From Symbiodinium natans (lineage: Eukaryota > Sar > Dinophyceae > Suessiales > Symbiodiniaceae), in assembly GCA_905221605.1 (NCBI GenBank), contig CAJNDS010002129.1, forward strand, positions 62,001 through 126,000: a stretch of DNA of 64,000 nucleotides. Direction: 5' to 3'. A program made the translations under genes and the position numbers. Under the pieces are notes generated by a model. The model saw nothing but the letters and a program-made list of their open reading frames with translations. It was not told the origin of the DNA and searched no databases. Position 1 is the stretch's first letter. Each line of letters starts with the position of its first letter. Positions 50,258-61,058 of the stretch are shown here, one piece after another.

Positions 50258-50663
50258 GGTGCGGGACTGGTCCAGGGATCGTCAACTAACTTCTATCTCA
50301 GGCCATCTGCGGCTCGTCGTCCCTAAGTACAACTCTGGCCGTTACCAGGGCCTTCTTCGACCAGGGGCCTACCAATAAATGACCTTCTCGTCGAATAGGT
50401 GGCTTGTCAAAGCAACAGCACACTGATGTCTACCTGCTTGAACTTCAAGGTCCGATGGTCATTGTTGTCTATACGGCTTGGGCCTGCCCCGATGAGGGCT
50501 GACCTTGAGGTTTGTGGCGGTTGGCATTCAAGACATGCGCATGTCTTGCCGCAGCCCTTGATGCTTGTTTGTTCAATTTGAGTGTCGTGGTCTCAAAGCA
50601 GGACTGTTTGTGTGTGGTGGTTGGGGGACCACAGTTGCAGAGTCGACGCAGGGAGTAGTTTAG

Positions 50664-50798
50664 GTCGGCACGAGAAGCGTGCGTCGGCTCCTGCTCGCCA
50701 TGGCGCAGCTACAAGACTGCCTGGATGCCGTAGGTGCCGTGAAGGCTGCCGTGGAAGCTGGCCAGGACGAGGCAATGGGTTTGCCACCTAAACCCTGA
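50664..50798 (+). CDS. candidate last exon
   Basis: After GTAGTTTAG, phase 0: VGTRSVRRLLLAMAQLQDCL..., then DAVGAVKAAVEAGQDEA, to TGA; CCCTAAA units follow. Alternatively an ATG start at 50,700. Confidence 0.45.
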   Translation, partial: VGTRSVRRLLLAMAQLQDCLDAVGAVKAAVEAGQDEAMGLPPKP

Positions 50799-51155
50799 AC
50801 TGTAAAACCCCAAACCCTAAACCCTTAACCCCAAAACCCTAAAGGTTCCATGCCACAGGCTCGGGATTTGAGGTTGTCGTCGGGGGCTCTGCCTCTTCAC
50901 CTCAAGGTGAAGCCCTGACGCCTTGCCAACTCTTTAAGCCCACATCCTGCAGCATCAGACCTGCTGGATGTGTCAGCATGATTCTCCCGCTGCATGCTTG
51001 TGACTGAGGGCTTTGAGTAAGGACTGCGGCAGGTGTTGCAAATTTGGCCTTCAGCATGGGCCGCTGCTTTTTTTATGTAGACGCGCGCAGGAGGGAAGGT
51101 CTCGACGCCCCACCCCCTCCCCCACGTTCTTCTGAGCCTGCGGTGCCATCTTCAG

Positions 51156-51208
51156 GTGCGAAAGGCCGTGCAGTCCCAGAACCGCAGCTTGGCTTTGTTC
51201 GATCTGGG
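51156..51208 (+). CDS. candidate exon
   Basis: After GCCATCTTCAG: VRKAVQSQNRSLALFDLG, donor GTGCTAGGG leading into a TTTAGGG array. Confidence 0.43.
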
Positions 51209-51220
51209 GTGCTAGGGCTG

Positions 51221-51284
51221 CTAGGGTTTAGGGTTTAGGGTTAGGGTTTAGGGTTTAGGGTTTAGGGTTTAGGGTTTAGGGTTA
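51221..51284 (+). repeat. TTTAGGG array
   Basis: Nine units, one lacking a T. The following ~390 bases are AT-rich without a gene. Confidence 0.93.
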
Positions 51285-51717
51285 AAAGGGTAGGCAAGAT
51301 AGATGGCTTCGACAAAATGAAGGTAGGGTCTCAAAACAGGTGGCGAGGAACCCAAGATGAAACCTGGCTTCATACGGTACCATAGCAACACATGTAGTAT
51401 GTAGCCTGTATTATGTACTATATAGTCTACAATATATAACATGCACTGTACAACGTTGATTGTATACTCGAATATACAAACAACAACCTGGTGTAGCATA
51501 ACAATACGAATAATAGCAATAATGGTCACAATAATATACTCGATACTATCTAATGTTTTACTTTCTTATTCAAGATGTTTTCGCATGCACGGGCAGGCCA
51601 TCATACGGCTTTCAGGATCGGAAATTCTCCCCATGTCCTCTCTTCCTGGCTCTGCAAGTCCTGAGCCCTCAGCATGAACCCCCAACATGCACGCTTTAGG
51701 GTTTAGGGTTTAGGGTT

Positions 51718-52974
51718 TCCCTACCCATGGGAGTCCGGATGCAAAACGGGTTTCCCTACTTTCAGGTGTTGCCGGCAGTCTCCTCAGTCCGTGCATAAAA
51801 AGGGTTCCCTGAGAATCTCCAAGCCTCCGAGGCTTGCTTTCAAGGGTGGCCGATGAGGTCCCTGGTGACGCACTGGGCTTGGGGTTCAGCATTCGGACCC
51901 TAAACCCTAAACCCTAGACCCTAAACCCTAAACCCTAACCGCATATTGTGGTGGGTATTCGTTTGGCTTTCCGCGGCATGTTTCGGTTGGCTTCCTTCCA
52001 CATCGGTGTTGTGCTGTCTCAGTTTGGCTCTCAAGGAATTTAGGCTCCCACGTTGTGACCGCGGCCTGCCTCTCCACGGTTAGGGTGTTAATGGGTTTTA
52101 TAAGGGGCTGGGAAGGTTTAGGGTTTAGGGTTCAGGGTTCAGGGTTTAGGTTTAGGGTTTGCAACGCGCCAACTACAGGTTCAAATCACTGAGTAGTTCG
52201 TTGGGACGGTGAGAACTGATCGCCACAACCCTTTTGAATCCTAGGTTACTGGGCAACCTAGACATTTTGTCACGGAAAAATGGTTCCCTGCAGCTTCATC
52301 CCAGGGTGTCAAGGTGAACCCTAAACCCTAAAAACCTGTGGCGGGCTTTGTGAGCCTTTTGAGGCTAGGTTCTCTTGTCACCACTACCGCGCAAAATCAA
52401 GCGTAACAGATCCCTTTGAAGGTGGAGCTCCAACAGAGTGTGTGTGTGTGTGGTACCTTTCGTCATTCGGGCTGTGGGGTTTCAGCTGGGTATCGAGCGC
52501 ACAAGTCTGATCACAAAGGGGCACCCATTGTGTTGAGAGGGTACTCGGCAGCCAGGAAGTTTAAGTTAAGGCTTTGGGCCTGGGCAGGTCATCAGTCTGA
52601 AACGAGTGCTACGTGTTGCAGAGACTTGGATGATCTAAGGGCCCCCACGGCTCACCTCACTTATCTGATAAGAGAGCATGTTACGGTTAATATGAGATGA
52701 CAACATAGAGCGTCAAATACATAGCATAGAGCATAAAACAGACAACTCATAGCATAAACCAATTATTTTACTTCGACGAACATTGCACCACAGAATGCTG
52801 CATATGGCACCTCGCATGTCATCTGTGTTATGTTCAGATGACAAGTCATATTGCACATAAGATTGGACATTATACATTGGATAGATAAAAAAAAACAAAT
52901 ACACATAAAATATGCTGTTTGTTCCCCACCCTCGGTGTGGGGTTGTTAGAATTTAAACTCAACTCTTCTCCTGC
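51718..52974. other. unassigned stretch
   Basis: CCCTAAA units at 51,897-51,940, TTTAGGG/TTCAGGG at 52,108-52,160, a possible 20-base exon (52,294-52,313) and AT-rich DNA at 52,680-52,920. No gene is recognised. Confidence 0.4.
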
Positions 52975-55137
52975 CCAACCCCAGGGTGCCCAACCCCAGA
53001 GTGTCCCTGGAGTGGCCAACCCCAAGACAGTTCCCTGGAGTGGCCAACCCCAGAGTGTCCCTAGAGTGCCCAACCCCAAAGTGTCAGTGGAGTGCCCAAC
53101 CCAGAGTGTCCCTGGAGTGCCCAACCCCAGAGTGTCCCTGGAGTGCCCAACCCAAGAGCGTCCCTAGAGTGCCCAACCCCAAAGTGTCCCTAGAGCGCCC
53201 AACCCCAAAGTGTCCCTGGAGTGCCCAACCCAAGAGCGTCCCTGGAGTGCCCAACCCCAAAGTGTCCCTAGAGCGCCCAGCCCCCAAAGTGTCCCTGGAG
53301 CGCCCAACCCAAGAGCGTCCCTGGAGTGCCCAACCCCAAAGTGTCCCTAGAGCGCCCAACCCCAAAGTGTCCCTGGAGTGCCCAACCCAAGAGCGTCCCT
53401 GGAGTGCCCAACCCCAAAGTGTCCCTAGAGCGCCCAACCCCAAAGTGTCCCTGGAGTGCCCAACCCAAGAGCGTCTGGAGTGCCCAACCCCAAAGTGTCC
53501 CTAGAGCGCCCAACCAAAGTGTCCTGAGTGCCCAATCCCTAGTGCCCAAAAGTGTCCCTAGAGCGCCCAACCCCAGAGTGTCCCTGGAGTGCCCAACCCA
53601 AGAGCGTCCCTGGAGTGCCCAACCCCAAAGTGTCCCTAGAGCGCCCAACCCCAAAGTGTCCCTGGAGTGCCCAACCCAAGAGCGTCCCTGGAGTGCCCAA
53701 CCCCAAAGTGTCCCTAGAGCGCCCAACCCCAAAGTGTCCCTGGAGTGCCCAACCCAAGAGCGTCCCTGGAGTGCCCAACCCCAAAGTGTCCCTAGAGCGC
53801 CCAGCCCCCAAAGTGTCCCTGGAGCGCCCAACCCAAGAGCGTCCCTGGAGTGCCCAACCCCAAAGTGTCCCTAGAGCGCCCAACCCCAAAGTGTCCCTGG
53901 AGTGCCCAACCCAAGAGCGTCCCTGGAGTGCCCAACCCCAAAGTGTCCCTAGAGCGCCCAGCCCCCAAAGTGTCCCTGGAGCGCCCAACCCAAGAGCGTC
54001 CCTGGAGTGCCCAACCCCAAAGTGTCCCTAGAGCGCCCAACCCAAAAGTGTCAACCCAAGAGCGTCCCTGGAGTGCCCAACCCCAAAGTGTCCCTAGAGC
54101 GCCCAACCCCAAAGTGTCTCTGGAGTGGAGTGCCCAACCCCGTCCTGGGTGCAAAACCCCAAAGTAGTCCCTAGAGCGCCAGCCAACGTGCCTGGAGCGC
54201 CCACCCAAGAGCGGTCCCTGTGCCCAACCAAAGGTCCCTAGACTCCAACCCAAGCGCCCTGCCCAACCCAAGAGCGTCCCTGGAGTGCCCAACCCCAAAG
54301 TGTCCCTAGAGCGCCCAGCCCCCAAAGTGTCCCTGGAGCGCCCAACCCAAGAGCGTCCCTGGAGTGCCCAACCCCAAAGTGTCCCTAGAGCGCCCAACCC
54401 CAAAGTGTCCCTGGAGTGCCCAACCCAAGAGCGTCCCTGGAGTGCCCAACCCCAAAGTGTCCCTAGAGCGCCCAACCCCAAAGTGTCCCTGGAGTGCCCA
54501 ACCCAAGAGCGTCCCTGGAGTGCCCAACCCCAAAGTGTCCCTAGAGCGCCCAACCCCAAAGTGTCCTGGAGTGCCCAACCCAAGAGCGTCCCTGGAGTGC
54601 CCAACCCCAAAGTGTCCCTAGAGCGCCCAACCCCAAAGTGTCTCTGGAGTGCCCAACCCAAGAGCGTCCCTGGAGTGCCCAACCCCAAAGTGTCCCTAGA
54701 GCGCCCAGCCCCCAAAGTGTCCCTGGAGCGCCCAACCCAAGAGCGTCCCTGGAGTGCCCAACCCCAAAGTGTCCCTAGAGCGCCCAGCCCCCAAAGTGTC
54801 CCTGGAGCGCCCAACCCAAGAGCGTCCCTGGAGTGCCCAACCCCAAAGTGTCCCTAGAGCGCCCAGCCCCCAAAGTGTCCCTGGAGCGCCCAACCCAAGA
54901 GCGTCCCTGGAGTGCCCAACCCCAAAGTGTCCCTAGAGCGCCCAACCCCAAAGCGTCCCTGGAGTGCCCAACCCAAGAGCGTCCCTGGAGTGCCCAACCC
55001 CAAAGTGTCCCTAGAGCGCCCAACCCCAAAGTGTCCCTGGAGTGCCCAACCCAAGAGCGTCCCTGGAGTGCCCAACCCCAAAGTGTCCCTGGAGTACCCA
55101 ACCCCAGAGTGTCCCTGGCGCCCAACCGCAGAGTATC
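52975..55137. repeat. minisatellite with 26-bp unit in 78/79-bp trimers
   Basis: Three 26-27-bp variants recur in order: TGGAGTGCCCAACCCCAAAG..., TAGAGCGCCCAACCCCAAAG... and TGGAGTGCCCAACCCAAGAG..., each ending GTCCC. The array has about 80 units; 54,120-54,260 is degenerate. Because 78 is a multiple of three, long open frames appear on both strands (about 26-residue peptide repeats). A real protein is possible but not supported by any start, splice or composition signal outside the array. Confidence 0.95.
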
Positions 55138-55175
55138 TCCACCCAGAGAGGATGTATGCATGTCTGTATGTGTAT

Positions 55176-55190
55176 ATATATATATATATG
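55176..55190. repeat. AT microsatellite
   Basis: Short (TA)n just after the minisatellite. No gene recognised from 55,190 to 55,700. Confidence 0.8.
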
Positions 55191-55710
55191 TACTATGTAT
55201 CATGGCGTATGTTACACGTTATGCGTTATTTATGGCTGCTGTCCTGCTCCTCGCGTCACAGGGGATCCTCTTGTCATTATTTTGGAACTACACAGATGAC
55301 CAGCCTTGTTGATGCCGCATGGAGGAGCAAGCTGGCAGATGACATATAAACCCAGGAGTGAGTACTCAACTGACGATACGTATTCTGAGCCGCCGAGAGC
55401 GCAGGAAACCCTAGCCCGAGGCCGGGGGTCAGTGAGAAACTCGGGATGTGGTCTAAACCCCTCCCCTCCCCCGCCCCCCTCCACCATAGCCCACACTATG
55501 CAGCGTGACGCAAATTTCACCGTCTAAGTTCGCATATCCATGTGCGCAAGACTGAAAGACTTACCCCGAGCCATCGGATTTGGGGGTCATCTTGGCAGAT
55601 TTCACTGCAAGATTTCAAAGCATGGAGAGGTTCTGAGAGCCCTCTGATTCTGCAAGCAGAAGTCTCTCCCAACCATGCGCCCGAACCCGAAAACCCTAAG
55701 CCTAAACCAG

Positions 55711-55823
55711 AAGAAACATGAGGAGGAGCAGCCATCGGAGTCGATCGCTGCACCTGTTCCTGAGCAGCTCAACCGAGCCCAGCAGCTGCACTTGGTGGAA
55801 GAGAAGCACTATGAGATGTTCAA
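55711..55823 (+). CDS. candidate exon, Glu-rich helix
   Basis: After GCCTAAACCAG, phase 0: KKHEEEQPSESIAAPVPEQL..., then NRAQQLHLVEEKHYEMFK, to GTGTTCTGG. Among the most convincing exon candidates. The presumed intron begins with the 8-bp duplication of a family A element. Function unknown. Confidence 0.55.
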
Positions 55824-55832
55824 GTGTTCTGG

Positions 55833-55922
55833 TTTGGGATGATACTCACCGTCCTGAATAGTGATTATACTGGGGGTGTACTATATTCCCTCTTAAGGAC
55901 TGTCAGTAGAAGGACATCCCAA
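55833..55922. mobile_element. MITE-like element, family A, at an intron start
   Basis: TTGGGATGATACTCACCGTC faces GACTGTCAGTAGAAGGACATCCCAA (inverted, diverged). Flanks GTGTTCTGGT and GTGTCCTGGT are direct repeats with one mismatch, a probable target duplication. The left flank is the GT donor of the preceding exon. Confidence 0.65.
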
Positions 55923-56299
55923 GTGTCCTGGTTTACAAAGGATCTAGCCTTGGGCAAAAAGTTTGGGGTCGTTGGGGCTCCTGAGGTCCTTAGGTGGAGT
56001 GTCCGTGGCACGAACTCACTGGAAGGCCTACGAAGGTTATCCTCAACCCTAAGCCCTAAGCCCTAAACCCTAAACCCTAAACCCTAAACCCAATTAATTG
56101 AGAGCCGGCATGGAGCTTCCTGGCCGAGCCGTTAGGCTCTACCCGCGACTGGAAACCTGCACGTTAAAGACTCAGCCAAACGCCCCAAGAAGCTTGCAGC
56201 CACTGTGTGAAAGTCTCCGTAACAGTGTAATGCTATAAGAATGCTGCAATAGATTCACATATGTAATGGTACATTACGGTTACTCTATGAACATAACCA

Positions 56300-56335
56300 T
56301 AGACGAATATATATATATATATATATACATATGTA
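56300..56335. repeat. AT microsatellite
   Basis: (AT)n near 56,308-56,328; CCCTAAA units at 56,046-56,092 upstream. Confidence 0.8.
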
Positions 56336-56576
56336 TGCATTTAATGGTACAAGCTCCCCGAGTCTTGCATCTCCTGTTCCAGGTCACCTTTCGTGAGTCA
56401 ACTGAGGCTGGCCTCTTTGCTGTTTGCTGTCCTTTGTGTCGGGGAAGACAAGCAGCTAGGGGCTCAACCAACGAGGCTCCCGAATGCCGTGACATGAAGC
56501 ATGAATAAGGCCAGAGAACTTGCAACGTCGCAAAGTGGTTCCATCACTCTATCAATGGGTTCACCCTCAACCGCAG

Positions 56577-56645
56577 GCCCCAGACCTCCTGCGCAGCCTA
56601 CTACATATCCTTGACCCCCAATCTACAAAGCCACTCTACAAGCCG
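56577..56645 (+). CDS. candidate exon with GTGAGC donor
   Basis: 23 codons, phase 0, between CCCTCAACCGCAG and GTGAGC: APDLLRSLLHILDPQSTKPL... The frame stays open beyond. Function unknown. Confidence 0.47.
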
Positions 56646-57192
56646 GTGAGCATTTACTTGGATGGAACGGAAAGCCCGAAACCAAAGCAGAATCCCCAAT
56701 CCCCCCCCCCCCCGCCCGGCTCGCAAGCTCCGAGCTGGAACCCAAGCCCCCTCAACCCCTAAACCCTAAACCCCAAAACCCTAAACCTTGCTGCCGAACA
56801 GAATCCTTGAATACCTTAGCGAGTGCGCGAGTCGAAACCTTGGTACCTAAACCCTAAACCGAACCACTCAGCTGTGCGGGTACCTAAACAGGAAACCCTC
56901 CCCAAAACCCTGAGCTTTTTCAGCTCAGCCCTCTCGCGCTGCAGGGTCCCAACTCGCCATCAAGCACGCGACACGCCGGCACATGCGCAAAGCAGCTTTT
57001 CAGGGTAATTTCAAGGAGAGCTCAAAAACTCATTCGTGTGAAAAATATTGAAAAACTCGAATAACTAATCGTATAATGCTATAATTAGGGCCTTGTAGGG
57101 TTCAGGATTTTGTGGTTTGGGATCCTCTTGCTCGGCTCTGGTCCCGTCTCGTCTAGAGGCTGGTCGCTGCATCATCATGGTACCACGGGTGC

Positions 57193-57280
57193 AGGGTTTA
57201 GGGTTTAGGGTTAAGGGTTTAGGGTCGGTTTAGGGTTTAGGGTTTAGGGTTTAGGGTTTAGGGTTTAGGGTTTAGGGCTT
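57193..57280 (+). repeat. TTTAGGG array
   Basis: Twelve units with a TTAAGGG and a CGGTTTAGGG interruption. Confidence 0.93.
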
Positions 57281-57680
57281 AATTCCCAAGCGCATACCAT
57301 CTGGCCGCAAAAGCCCCTTCGAAGCGTCAAGTTCAAAAGAAACTACCACCGTTGTTTTTTGCTTCGAGATGCCCTGACAGCTTGATGGCCTGACTGGGAC
57401 TTGACGCGCAGACGCAGGCAGTTCGACATCGAAGCCCAGAATTCCTTAAACCCTAGATTTAAACCCTAAACCCTAAAGAAAACCCTACCCCCCCCCCCTG
57501 GGCGTATCTCAGGACTGGGGCGCTCTCACCTGCTCGGCGAGTGCTTGCAACCTGACAGCGGAGTTTTTAGGGCTTCGGGCTCGGGTGCCTCGAGATGTGA
57601 ACATCGCGGATGACCAGGGTTTAGGGTTTCGGGTTTCCTTTTTTGTTGGGGGGGGTCGGCTTTCTGACAATTCCCTAAGC

Positions 57681-57791
57681 TTGGGATGTTCCCCCTTGTA
57701 CTAACAGTCCTCAACAGGGATTATAATGGGGCTTAATAGGGGGTACTATAATCCCTATTAAGGACTGTTAGTATAAGGGGGAACATTCCAA
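57681..57791. mobile_element. MITE-like element, family A, best copy
   Basis: 111 bp. Ends TTGGGATGTTCCCCCTTGTA and TATAAGGGGGAACATTCCAA are inverted for about 30 bases; ATTATAATGGGG/TATAATCCC pair inside. Flanked by 8-bp direct repeats CCCTAAGC (57,673-57,680; 57,792-57,799). The 8-bp duplication suggests a hAT-type transposase. No coding capacity. Confidence 0.8.
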
Positions 57792-57810
57792 CCCTAAGCC
57801 CTAAGCCAAG

Positions 57811-57885
57811 AGAAAAATGAACTCGAGGGTCCGGCAGCTCCTTCGAAGCCTTTGCTGAGATTGAGGCATGCGATTAAGAGCCAGA
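57811..57885 (+). CDS. candidate exon after a mini-element
   Basis: Begins after CTAAGCCAAG, 19 bases past a family A element: KNELEGPAAPSKPLLRLRHA... No clear donor. Function unknown. Confidence 0.4.
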
Positions 57886-57985
57886 AAATACATCTTATAT
57901 TAGAATCATAAGAAATAATAAAGAAGATTAGATACCAACAAGTTCTAAATCACAATAATAAAGTATTGCAAATCGTATAAGCAAG

Positions 57986-58085
57986 TTATGATGCTATGCG
58001 ATTCCCATGAGGCACCGCCACTTGTGGAAGTTCGCGGGGACAAGTCGGCCAAAGACACCGAAGCTTCGGCAAAGATCGAGAGGAG
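57986..58085 (+). CDS. candidate exon with GTTTAGG donor
   Basis: After TATAAGCAAG: MMLCDSHEAPPLVEVRGDKS..., then AKDTEASAKIERR, to GTTTAGGATTTAG. Good texture; function unknown. Confidence 0.5.
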
Positions 58086-58390
58086 GTTTAGGATTTAGCC
58101 TCGTGACCCTTGATTTGGGCTAGGAACTTGCAGGATCGCACGCGCCCGTAGCATAAGCCAGCAGCCATCGCAACCCTAAACTCTAAACCCTAAACCCTAC
58201 TTCCTAAAGTCCGAGTGAACCCTAAACGAGTTCTGCCAACATCTGCGAGCCCCCAATTCCTGCACCCTGTACAAGGCAGGGACGAACCCTTTGGCCAGGC
58301 TCGCGTTCCAACTCCCCGGAAACGAAATCTGCAGCTCCACAGCGCCCCACACGGATATAGTAGAATGGTGTAATAACATGAAAATAATGT

Positions 58391-58442
58391 GGGTAGTTCT
58401 GAAGTTCTCTAACTTAGGGACCCTAAGAAAAGAGAACTACCC
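58391..58442. mobile_element. family B hairpin, 52 bp
   Basis: GGGTAGTTCTGAAGTTCTCT and AGAGAACTACCC with inner TTAGGGACCCTAAG; a short, nearly complete palindrome. Confidence 0.7.
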
Positions 58443-58483
58443 ATATGCCACAATCGTATATTGGTACAATGCTGCAAGCTCAG

Positions 58484-58591
58484 GAGAAATCCAGCCGCGA
58501 CGGCGGCCGTCCCTGGCCCTGCTTTAAGGCTTTTAGGGATCGAAGCCCTGCTTGGGACGGGTCCAACGGCCTCACCGTGACTTTAGCATGA
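58484..58591 (+). CDS. candidate last exon
   Basis: After GCAAGCTCAG, phase 0, 35 codons: EKSSRDGGRPWPCFKAFRDR... to TGA. A second frame ends earlier. Lies 41 bases past a family B element. Confidence 0.43.
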   Translation, partial: EKSSRDGGRPWPCFKAFRDRSPAWDGSNGLTVTLA

Positions 58592-59227
58592 GGCTGTCTG
58601 GGATCGATGAGGGCTGGCCGCGAGATCTCACCTCCTGATTCAGGGAGTTCCCCCTGAACCCTAAACCCTAAACCCTAATTAAACCATCTAAACCCTAAGT
58701 CCCGAGATGCACTTGACGAACCTCGACCTCGCCTGCCTCGCGCCAGTGTGAGAGTCAAGGCCCTAAACCCCCCCCCTAGGCAGGTGGCAAAAGCAAAAAC
58801 TAAAAGCCTACGCCCTGTTGCCGAGGTGAAGGGGTGGGGTACCCCCACATCCCAAACCTCCTAATGTTTCTGTTCTTAGGGCTTAGGGTTTAGGGTTTAA
58901 AAAGAAGGGGTTTAGGGTTTAGGGATGTTTAGGGTTTAGGTGTAGTCCTGAGTCCTGTGGGGGGCAGGGAGAGAAAAGGAAGTGAAGGGGGAGAGGGGGG
59001 GGGTCCGCAGCTAAGGCAAGTCCGTGAACGCTGCCCTCCTCTGGCGCGAAGGAGAGGATGAACTGATGGAACCCTGGGACATAAAACAGGTCATGGGTGC
59101 CCCGACCCGCAGTAAGGGGAAGGGGAGGGGGGCAGGATTGGGTGGGGGCGGGGCGGGCGGGGGGGGGGGCTGTAGAGTTATGATTCATATGATTCGCATA
59201 AGTAGCATAAGTTATAAAAACAGAGTT

Positions 59228-59290
59228 ATGTATATATATATGCACATATATGTATGTGTATATATATATATAGATGTATATCTGTATATC
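59228..59290. repeat. AT-rich microsatellite
   Basis: TATATA/CATATA tracts; a G-rich tract precedes it at 59,140-59,170. No gene recognised from 58,600 to 59,960. Confidence 0.75.
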
Positions 59291-59971
59291 GCGCAATGAG
59301 TATAATTAAAATAATTAATCTGGTTCGCATAATTAGAATAATTCATTTACCGCGTATGATTGAGTATGTATGCCTCTGAGTCCAGGATACGTAGAGATGA
59401 TTTGCTTATGCACTGGCTCGGCCCGAGATCTTTGCTTCCGGCATTCCAGGGTTTAGGGTTTTAATCAAAAAGCAGGGTTTTGAGGGGCTGGCTTTGTCCA
59501 ATCCCGGGGTCCCCAGTTTGAAATGCGGGAGTCGAAATTGCACCCCTAAAGCCGACACCAAGAAGTCCGGCCTCAAAAGGTTTCAAGGTTTCTTATGCAG
59601 GTCGAAGCATTCGACCTGAAATGACTGTCCCTGGTGCTGGCGCTGATATAAGGGCCACTCATTGCAAGACTGACCCAACAGGCCGCATGGATTCGGCGTC
59701 TTGCGCTCCAAACCTCGAATCCCCAACTCAACAATCACCTCGAGCCCCATGCGCATCTGAAGAAGCACGGGCTTCAAAAGAGAAGCGAGAGAGAAAGGGA
59801 TGGAAGGGAAGAAGAACAGAGAAGACAAGAAGAAATAGAGCGAGGGGGATACCAATGGACCACCAAAACTCAAAACACCAAAACCAGTAAGCCCGAAACC
59901 AACAAAAAGCCTAAGCCCTAACACTGTGTGTCCCTAAGTCCTCGACATCCAAAACCCTAAGCCTGCCCAAG

Positions 59972-60033
59972 GTTTTGACCCCAACAACATGGAGAAGCAC
60001 AAGATGACAACAGATCAGGCCAGTGGCCTCGAG
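59972..60033 (+). CDS. candidate exon
   Basis: After AAGCCTGCCCAAG: FDPNNMEKHKMTTDQASGLE, donor GTTTCGG. CCCTAAG units upstream and TTAGGGC array downstream. Confidence 0.47.
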
Positions 60034-60058
60034 GTTTCGGATGGCTTCGCTTCGCCAT

Positions 60059-60167
60059 TAGGGCTTAGGGCTTAGGGCTTAGGGCTTAGGGCTTAGGGCT
60101 TAGGGCTTAGGGCTTAGGGCTTAGGGCTTAGGGCTTAGGGCTTAGGGCTTAGGGCTTAGGGTTTGGG
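60059..60167 (+). repeat. homogeneous TTAGGGC array
   Basis: Fifteen perfect copies of the variant TTAGGGC with a single canonical TTTGGG at the right end. Confidence 0.97.
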
Positions 60168-60620
60168 ATGGCTGAATTACACAGGCAGGGGCGAAAGCCC
60201 GCAGGGGCTGTAATCGCAGGCAAGCATGTGTCACTTCTCTCAATCATGGCCTCTTTGCGGCAAGATGGACAAACCCCCACCCCATTATCACAGAGACCCT
60301 TCGTACCCGTCCCAGACTGATGTGAAGAGGGATTCTTTTTAATTTAGGGGTTAGGGTTTAGGGTTTAGCTGAAAAGCGTCAGCGAATGCAGGTCAGATTC
60401 CAAGGGCGGCCTCAACCAACAACCAATAGGGGAGGAGAAGATTCAATATGATTCCTGGTAGCCCTGGTAGAGGCCTTTGGGCCGTTGGTTCGTTCATGGA
60501 AGTCAGTCCTAGAAACCCGACTTGCCCTGGACAGGTCCATGCCATGCCGAGGGTAACAACCAAGAGTGGGAGCACACACCCCTAGATGCGGACACCCACA
60601 CCCCATGACTCGGCACCCAG

Positions 60621-60779
60621 GTCGGACAGGGCGAGGCCATTTCCACCAATGCACGCGCGCGAGCCCGGGCCAGCATGAGCTCCTCGCCACGTGTTCGTGT
60701 TGCAGGGGATTGGGCTCCCAGCCTGTATGCAGGAAGTGATTCGGTACCTCTCACTCTCAAGATGCTCGGAGGCGAATAG
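60621..60779 (+). CDS. candidate coding segment
   Basis: After ACTCGGCACCCAG, phase 0, 52 codons: VGQGEAISTNARARARASMS..., then RVRVAGDWAPSLYAGSDSV, to TAG. A GTACCT or GTGATT donor could end it earlier. Function unknown. Confidence 0.43.
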   Translation, partial: VGQGEAISTNARARARASMSSSPRVRVAGDWAPSLYAGSDSVPLTLKMLGGE

Positions 60780-60838
60780 TTGAACGAGCTTGGTACTTGC
60801 AGCAGTGTTTTCTACCAACATGGAGCCTCACTCTGCAG

Positions 60839-61010
60839 GCAAGCTGATCTCACTGCGCGCACGCACAACTCCACCTCGAACGACGGAATCATGTCAACGC
60901 ACGAAACAAGACACGCACAAGATACAGGGGCAGGCTGCGTGACCGATTCATCCTGCTCGAGAGCTGTGATTGTTTGGTGGGATCCGTCTTCAGCGCAAGG
61001 GCTGCAGTAG
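60839..61010 (+). CDS. candidate last exon, 57 codons
   Basis: After GCCTCACTCTGCAG: QADLTARTHNSTSNDGIMST..., then CSRAVIVWWDPSSAQGLQ, to TAG. Good acceptor and texture; probably the same gene as 60,621. Function unknown. Confidence 0.47.
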
Positions 61011-61058
61011 AAGACAAGTCGTGTGCCAGACGCGCTGGCAAGTTCCAGGATAGAGACG

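Noticed and set aside
53268..54857. Long open frames on both strands of the 53-55 kb region
   Set aside because: They follow from a 78-bp repeat lacking stops in several frames; no start, splice or non-repetitive domain supports a protein.
52975..55137. CRISPR-like array
   Set aside because: There are no unique spacers; the whole 26-bp units repeat, and the genome is eukaryotic.
60509..60821. Several overlapping minus-strand frames
   Set aside because: The + strand frame 60,621-60,779 with its acceptor explains the open stretch better.
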